Positions 6,939 to 10,285 of a stretch of DNA of 10,285 nt are shown here, piece by piece. Both the position numbers and the translations under genes were made by a program. Source of the stretch: Candidatus Latescibacter anaerobius SCGC AAA252-E07 (GTDB taxonomy: Bacteria; Latescibacterota; Latescibacteria; Latescibacterales; Latescibacteraceae); the NCBI GenBank assembly GCA_000403035.1, contig AQSL01000112.1, positions 1 through 10,285 on the forward strand, in the 5' to 3' direction. The notes beneath the pieces were generated by a model. It ran no database searches and had not been told where the DNA came from. It saw only the letters and a program-made list of their open reading frames with translations. Within the stretch, counting starts at the first letter, position 1; every line of letters starts with the position of its first letter.

Positions 6939-7547
6939 ATGGATGTTGGACATTATTTTGCAATAATTATCGGTGCGATCTTTGTTAATAATTTTGTGCT
7001 GACAAAATTTCTCGGTATATGTCCGTATATCGGTGTATCCAAAAGAACTGATTCAGCGATAGGTATGGGTTTCGCGGTTACATTTGTGATGTCGATTGCC
7101 TCTGCGATTACATGGGTTGTTTATACGTACCTGCTCAATCCCGAAACGAATGTTCTGGGAGGTACGGATCTCAAATTTTTAAAAACACTTGCATTTATTA
7201 TTGTTATTGCTTCACTTGTACAGTTTGTTGAAATGGTGATACAGAAAACATCACCCGTGTTATACAATGCGCTCGGAATTTATCTTCCCCTTATAACAAC
7301 CAACTGTGCGGTAATGGGTGTAGCCGTTTTAAACATAGATGAACAATTCGGTTTTATGGAGAGTCTGGTACGAGGTTTTTCAGCGGGTATTGGTTTTACC
7401 CTTGCGCTGCTTCTTATGTCGGGACTTCGGGAAAAGTTTGAAATGAGTAATATACCCAAACCTCTGAGGGGAGTGCCGATTGCATTTATCATGGCGAGTT
7501 TGATGTCGCTTGCTTTTATGGGATTCAGCGGCCTTGCCCTCAAGTAG
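6939..7547 (+). CDS. rnfA: Rnf electron transport complex subunit A
   Basis: RnfA is the second of the paired membrane subunits and contributes C28 (LGICPYIGVSK) and C123 (TTNCAVMGVAVLN) to the shared 2Fe-2S site with RnfE. The 202 residues have about six hydrophobic segments. The N terminus FAIIIGAIFVNNFVLTKFLG and the segment VQFVEMVIQKTSPVLYNALGIYLPLI are typical. The ATG follows the rnfE stop codon with no gap, and GGAGAG (6926-6931) is 7 bases upstream. It sits between rnfE and rnfB, the usual order in this operon type. Confidence 0.97.
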   Translation: MDVGHYFAIIIGAIFVNNFVLTKFLGICPYIGVSKRTDSAIGMGFAVTFVMSIASAITWVVYTYLLNPETNVLGGTDLKFLKTLAFIIVIASLVQFVEMVIQKTSPVLYNALGIYLPLITTNCAVMGVAVLNIDEQFGFMESLVRGFSAGIGFTLALLLMSGLREKFEMSNIPKPLRGVPIAFIMASLMSLAFMGFSGLALK

Positions 7548-7562
7548 GAGTTACGTTATTTT

Positions 7563-8579
7563 ATGAACCCTGTTATTTTATATACGCTGATCAGTCTCGG
7601 TGGGATCGGGTTTATTCTTGGCGCACTGCTTGCATTTGCTTCAAAAAAGTTTTCGGTGGAAATAGATCCGAAAGTCGAGCAGGTGCTTGATATTCTTCCC
7701 GGTGTGAACTGCGGCGGTTGCGGTTATGCCGGATGTGCTGTTTATGCAGAATCGGTTGTTACGCAAGGTGTTACGCCTACTCTCTGTGCTCCGGGCGGCG
7801 CTGAAGTTGTGCAAAAATTATCCAAAATCCTCGGATTGGAAGTAACTCCCACGGTACGGAAAGTGGCATATCTTCATTGTGCCGGTTCGAAGGACAAGTC
7901 TAAGGATAAATACAGATATGATGGTGTCGAGAACTGCAGAATTGCTGTTTTGCTCGGAGGCGGACATAAGGCATGTGATTATGGCTGTCTTGGATTCGGA
8001 GATTGTGTCTTGGTATGTAAATTCGATGCATTACACATGGATGATGATGGTTTGCCGGTAGTCGACAGGGAAAAATGCACGGCGTGCGGCGCATGTGTTA
8101 AGATTTGTCCAAAAAACATTTTCACACTGCAGCCGAAAACAACGAGTATTTATCTCGCCTGTTCTTCTCATGAGAGAGGGAAAACTGTCAAAGAGGTATG
8201 TTCTGTCGGGTGTATCGGATGTGGTATCTGTGTAAAAGTTACCGAGGATGATGCCATAGAAATGAAAGATAATCTGCCTTCGATACAGTATGATGATTCT
8301 CCGAACCTTATTCTTGCAAAATATAAATGCCCGACAAACTCATATATTGATTTGGCTCCAAAGAGACCCCATATGAATATAAATACGAAATGCAAGGGTC
8401 ATGGAAAATGTGTTGAAGTTTGCCCTGTAAAAGATTGTATAGCAGGCGAACCGGGGAAACAGCACTATATTGATCCGAAAAAGTGTATCGGTTGCGGTTT
8501 TTGTCTTGGGGTATGTCCTGAAAAAGCAATTCATGTAGTAGGTGCCATGGGTTATGTCGGGATGGATATGGCTCGGTGA
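7563..8579 (+). CDS. rnfB: Rnf electron transport complex subunit B, multi-ferredoxin form
   Basis: RnfB takes electrons from reduced ferredoxin. It has an N-terminal membrane anchor (about 5-26) and a cytoplasmic chain of Fe-S clusters. At 338 residues it is much longer than E. coli RsxB (about 190) and resembles the long clostridial type. Modules in order: the CGGCGYAGC domain (C50, C53, C58, C75); a segment with C106, C125, C138 and C142, then C148 and C152, paired with C172-x2-C175-x2-C178-x3-C182P; a ferredoxin-like module C213, C217, C220, C223 and C256P; and a C-terminal module C277-x2-H280-x2-C283-x3-C287P with C308-x2-C311-x2-C314-x3-C318P. The third module has lost T227, S246, L249 and A252 as cysteines, and the last has His at one Cys position. 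AGGAG (7546-7550) is 12 bases before the ATG. It is the last rnf gene. Confidence 0.95.
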   Translation: MNPVILYTLISLGGIGFILGALLAFASKKFSVEIDPKVEQVLDILPGVNCGGCGYAGCAVYAESVVTQGVTPTLCAPGGAEVVQKLSKILGLEVTPTVRKVAYLHCAGSKDKSKDKYRYDGVENCRIAVLLGGGHKACDYGCLGFGDCVLVCKFDALHMDDDGLPVVDREKCTACGACVKICPKNIFTLQPKTTSIYLACSSHERGKTVKEVCSVGCIGCGICVKVTEDDAIEMKDNLPSIQYDDSPNLILAKYKCPTNSYIDLAPKRPHMNINTKCKGHGKCVEVCPVKDCIAGEPGKQHYIDPKKCIGCGFCLGVCPEKAIHVVGAMGYVGMDMAR

Positions 8580-8645
8580 AATGCACGAAGACGGTATTCC
8601 CGCTTGAAGCCGATGTTATGGTACTGATAAATAATGGCTTTCAAT

Positions 8646-8650
8646 GAGGG
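8646..8650 (+). promoter_or_regulatory. Ribosome binding site deciding the tatC start
   Basis: GAGGG lies 7 bases before ATG 8658. The earlier in-frame ATG at 8634 has no purine-rich site at a suitable distance, so 8658 is the better start. Confidence 0.65.
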
Positions 8651-8657
8651 ATTTGTT

Positions 8658-9878
8658 ATGGATGATATTGATTATCCCTATTATGGAATGGAAGATGGCG
8701 AAACCTATCCATCTGAAAAAGAAAGTACGAAAAACGATACATCATCAAGCGAATCAGAATCTGAAAATGAAACGCTCACTCTTTCAGCATTAGCTGTATT
8801 CGATTCCCGTCGTCTATCAGAAATTGATCTTGACCATTATGATTTTCCGGATCGGTTACAATCGACTTCCCCAACAAAAGTCGGCAGTTACAACCTTCCC
8901 GCGATAGCTTTTTTTAATGACAGTAGAAGAGTATCTATTCATCCCCTCGGTGTTATTGAAATGCCGCCCGGAGTGTCAAACTCTTTCTGGGCAGGAATGG
9001 ATGCGGATGGTCTTTTCCCGAAAACCCGTGTATCGAAAATAAAAGCGGAAGAAGAAACCGCCCGTATTGAACATGAGAAAAAGGTTCTTGCCAAAAGCGT
9101 CGGAAAAACAAGCGCAGGTGGTGCTGGCGGCGATAAAACGACTGAAGCTGTTGAGGAGTCCCATGATCCTTCTGAAATGCCGTTTCTTGACCACCTCGAA
9201 GAATTTCGCTGGGCTCTGCTGAAATCAATTTTTGCTTTAGTAATAGCTATTATTGCATCCTGGTTTTTTTCAAACGAGTTTTATTCCACAATTACGAGGC
9301 TTGCAGAAAATGCAGAGCTCACTTTGATATCAACCAAGTTAATGGAAGGAATAATGTTAAAGCTCCAGATGGCGCTTGTCATGGGAATCGTTATCGCTCT
9401 ACCGTTTGTTTTTTATTTTTTATGGGGATTTATTTCTCCCGGATTATATCGTAATGAAAAAAAATGGATTTTACCATTTGTATTCATTTCTTCAATTTTC
9501 TTTTTTATTGGCGCCTCGATTGCATATTTTTTGATAATCCCATTTATTCTGCCATTTATAAAGGCATTTTTACCTCCTGATATAGAGCAATTAATTACAA
9601 TTGGTGATTTCATCGCAAAGATGCTAAAATTCACGTTATTATTCGGTATAATTTTTGAGCTGCCTTTGCTGGCATATATTCTCGCGAAGATTGGTATTTT
9701 AAAACATACATGGATGGTTCGTTACAGAAAATATGCGATTGTTTCCATTTTCATAATGGGAGCGATTTTAACACCCCCTGATCCGATCAGCCAAATTATG
9801 ATGGCAGCGCCTCTGATAATTCTTTATGAAATAAGTATTCTTGTCGCACGTTTTGCCGGAAGAAAAACAATTTTATAA
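8658..9878 (+). CDS. tatC: Tat translocase subunit TatC with long N-terminal extension
   Basis: TatC is the membrane receptor that recognises twin-arginine signal peptides and, with TatA/TatB proteins, exports folded proteins, often redox enzymes. From ATG 8658 the protein is 406 residues. The TatC domain begins only at residue 174 (MPFLDHLEEFRWALL) and is about 233 residues with six hydrophobic segments. Key landmarks are FISPGLYRNE (E267, matching E. coli E103), FELPLL (E334, matching E170), RKYAIV and LTPPDPISQ. Residues 1-173 are hydrophilic, with a Ser/Glu run (about 29-38), an imperfect internal repeat (42-64 and 80-103) and a charged, probably helical stretch (about 121-145). No signal peptide or membrane segment is seen there, so it should lie in the cytoplasm. 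It starts 78 bases after rnfB and may be cotranscribed with it. No tatA or tatB is nearby. Confidence 0.9.
   Translation: MDDIDYPYYGMEDGETYPSEKESTKNDTSSSESESENETLTLSALAVFDSRRLSEIDLDHYDFPDRLQSTSPTKVGSYNLPAIAFFNDSRRVSIHPLGVIEMPPGVSNSFWAGMDADGLFPKTRVSKIKAEEETARIEHEKKVLAKSVGKTSAGGAGGDKTTEAVEESHDPSEMPFLDHLEEFRWALLKSIFALVIAIIASWFFSNEFYSTITRLAENAELTLISTKLMEGIMLKLQMALVMGIVIALPFVFYFLWGFISPGLYRNEKKWILPFVFISSIFFFIGASIAYFLIIPFILPFIKAFLPPDIEQLITIGDFIAKMLKFTLLFGIIFELPLLAYILAKIGILKHTWMVRYRKYAIVSIFIMGAILTPPDPISQIMMAAPLIILYEISILVARFAGRKTIL
8781..8966 (+). repeat. Internal repeat in the TatC N-terminal extension
   Basis: Two protein segments align: LSALAVFDSRRLS (from residue 42, DNA 8781-8849 with its tail) and LPAIAFFNDSRRVS (from residue 80, DNA 8895-8966). 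Nine of thirteen aligned residues are identical if one Asn is gapped, and both continue with a Leu four residues after the last Ser and a Pro at +10. The similarity suggests a duplicated small motif or fold of unknown role. Confidence 0.6.
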
Positions 9879-10102
9879 TAATTACTTATACCAAGTTTTA
9901 TACTTTGTTTATGTAAAGAAACGCAGAAGTTCTTAATAACCTACCCTCCAAAACAAATCTCATGATAGATACTTTATTACATAGAAAAAAAATAACAAAT
10001 AGTTGAAAGAAAAGGGGACATCAGGGAATAAACCACCGATGGACATAGATTATAACTATATATCACAATAAAACAATTCCTATGATACTGAAACATATTC
10101 AC

Positions 10103-10129
10103 TGTAAATTTTGAATTGTAAATATTGAA
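10103..10129. repeat. Two-copy tandem repeat, 14-base period
   Basis: TGTAAATTTTGAA (10103-10115) is repeated as TGTAAATATTGAA (10117-10129), with 12 of 13 bases identical and a 14-base spacing. The low-complexity composition suggests slippage in non-coding DNA, although paired protein-binding sites one and a third helical turns apart are possible. Confidence 0.5.
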
Positions 10130-10173
10130 CCTGAAAAAAGGGAAAACGGGATGTTGGCTTTCATTCTTAATTC

Positions 10174-10202
10174 TTGACATAAGTAGTATAAATTAATATA
10201 TT
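10174..10202 (+). promoter_or_regulatory. Strong sigma70-type promoter candidate for a gene beyond the window
   Basis: A perfect TTGACA (10174-10179) is followed after exactly 17 bases by TATATT (10197-10202), 5 of 6 to TATAAT. Transcription would begin near 10209 and run rightward out of the window. No coding start is seen in the remaining bases, so the gene starts beyond 10285 or the transcript has a leader. Confidence 0.6.
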
Positions 10203-10226
10203 TTCAAATTACATTAAAATTTGAAA
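10202..10226. repeat. 9-bp inverted repeat at the predicted transcription start
   Basis: TTTCAAATT (10202-10210) and AATTTGAAA (10218-10226) are perfect reverse complements with a 7-base gap. They start at the last base of the -10 and cover the expected start site, a usual place for a repressor operator. It could also form a weak hairpin at the 5' end of the transcript. Confidence 0.5.
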
Positions 10227-10285
10227 TAACTCAATTATTACTGAAGATGACATCAATATTTTAGGTTAAATAGAAAACGGGTAGT

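Larger units (their letters stand above)
9879..10285. other. Non-coding AT-rich tail downstream of tatC
   Basis: These 407 bases hold no supportable gene. One minus-strand frame (9977-10180) would encode 67 residues of Phe/Tyr/Ser-rich sequence with no recognisable motif and is best read as chance. No clear intrinsic terminator follows tatC. Present are a 14-base tandem repeat, an ATTCTT duplication near 10162, a short segment resembling a dispersed repeat (10033-10050), and a promoter candidate with an inverted repeat near the right end. Confidence 0.65.

Noticed and set aside
3346..8579. Na+-translocating NADH:quinone reductase (nqr) instead of rnf
   Set aside because: The presence of RnfB and RnfC with ferredoxin motifs, the CDGEAB order and the lack of NqrA and NqrF identify Rnf.
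7879..8586. Several short frames on both strands inside rnfB
   Set aside because: They overlap the cysteine-rich RnfB coding sequence and are explained as shadows. Their residues show no family resemblance.
8581..8607. Nine-codon frame MHEDGIPA after rnfB
   Set aside because: It is too short, has no supporting ribosome binding site, and no leader-peptide or attenuator structure is seen. I also looked for a frameshifted rnfB end here and found no convincing continuation.
8634..8657. ATG 8634 as start of tatC
   Set aside because: No ribosome binding site precedes it, while ATG 8658 has GAGGG at a 7-base spacing.
8658..9176. TatA/TatB fused to TatC
   Set aside because: The extension has no hydrophobic N-terminal helix and no TatA/TatB hinge or amphipathic helix pattern.
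9977..10180. 67-residue minus-strand frame in the tail
   Set aside because: No ribosome binding site or motif was recognised, the composition is AT-driven, and it overlaps the tandem repeats and the TTGACA box.

Overview
The window looks like part of the chromosome of an anaerobic or facultatively anaerobic bacterium with a fairly AT-rich genome. All supported genes are on the + strand and almost every base up to 9878 is coding. There are two conserved operons, one extra gene and a non-coding tail. No phage, insertion sequence, CRISPR, tRNA or rRNA signal was seen. Lineage cannot be fixed from the sequence alone. The rnfCDGEAB order with a long, multi-ferredoxin RnfB resembles Clostridia and several other anaerobic phyla rather than Proteobacteria. 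The sigma70-like TTGACA/TATATT candidate argues mildly against Bacteroidota.

Region 1 (3-3007) is the classic ribosome and protein-targeting block: ffh (5' end outside the window), rpsP, rimM, trmD, rplS. It is tightly packed, with rpsP/rimM and rimM/trmD overlapping. It makes the SRP GTPase, ribosomal proteins S16 and L19, a 30S maturation factor and the tRNA m1G37 methyltransferase. rpsP and rimM use TTG starts.

Region 2 (3008-3345) is a 338-base spacer rich in inverted repeats. It probably ends the ribosomal operon and starts the next one. A sigma70-like promoter candidate sits directly upstream of rnfC.

Region 3 (3346-8579) is a complete rnfCDGEAB operon for the membrane ferredoxin:NAD+ oxidoreductase (Rnf complex). 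Electrons from reduced ferredoxin should pass through the Fe-S clusters of RnfB, the membrane 2Fe-2S site between RnfA and RnfE, the covalent flavins of RnfG and RnfD, and RnfC to NAD+, coupled to Na+ or H+ export. The flavinylation threonines, the four RnfA/RnfE cysteines and the two RnfC ferredoxin motifs are all visible. RnfB is the odd member: one ferredoxin module has lost exactly the four ligands of one of its two clusters, and a C-terminal module has His at a Cys position.

Region 4 (8658-9878) is tatC, the Tat export receptor, with a hydrophilic N-terminal extension of about 170 residues containing an internal repeat. Neither tatA/tatB nor the flavin transferase apbE is in the window.

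Region 5 (9879-10285) is AT-rich non-coding DNA with short tandem repeats and, near its end, a strong promoter candidate with a 9-bp inverted repeat at the expected transcription start. It probably serves a gene beyond the window.

I did not find a clear new multi-gene system. The points most worth a second look are the RnfB cluster remodelling, the TatC extension and the structured ribosomal-rnf spacer.
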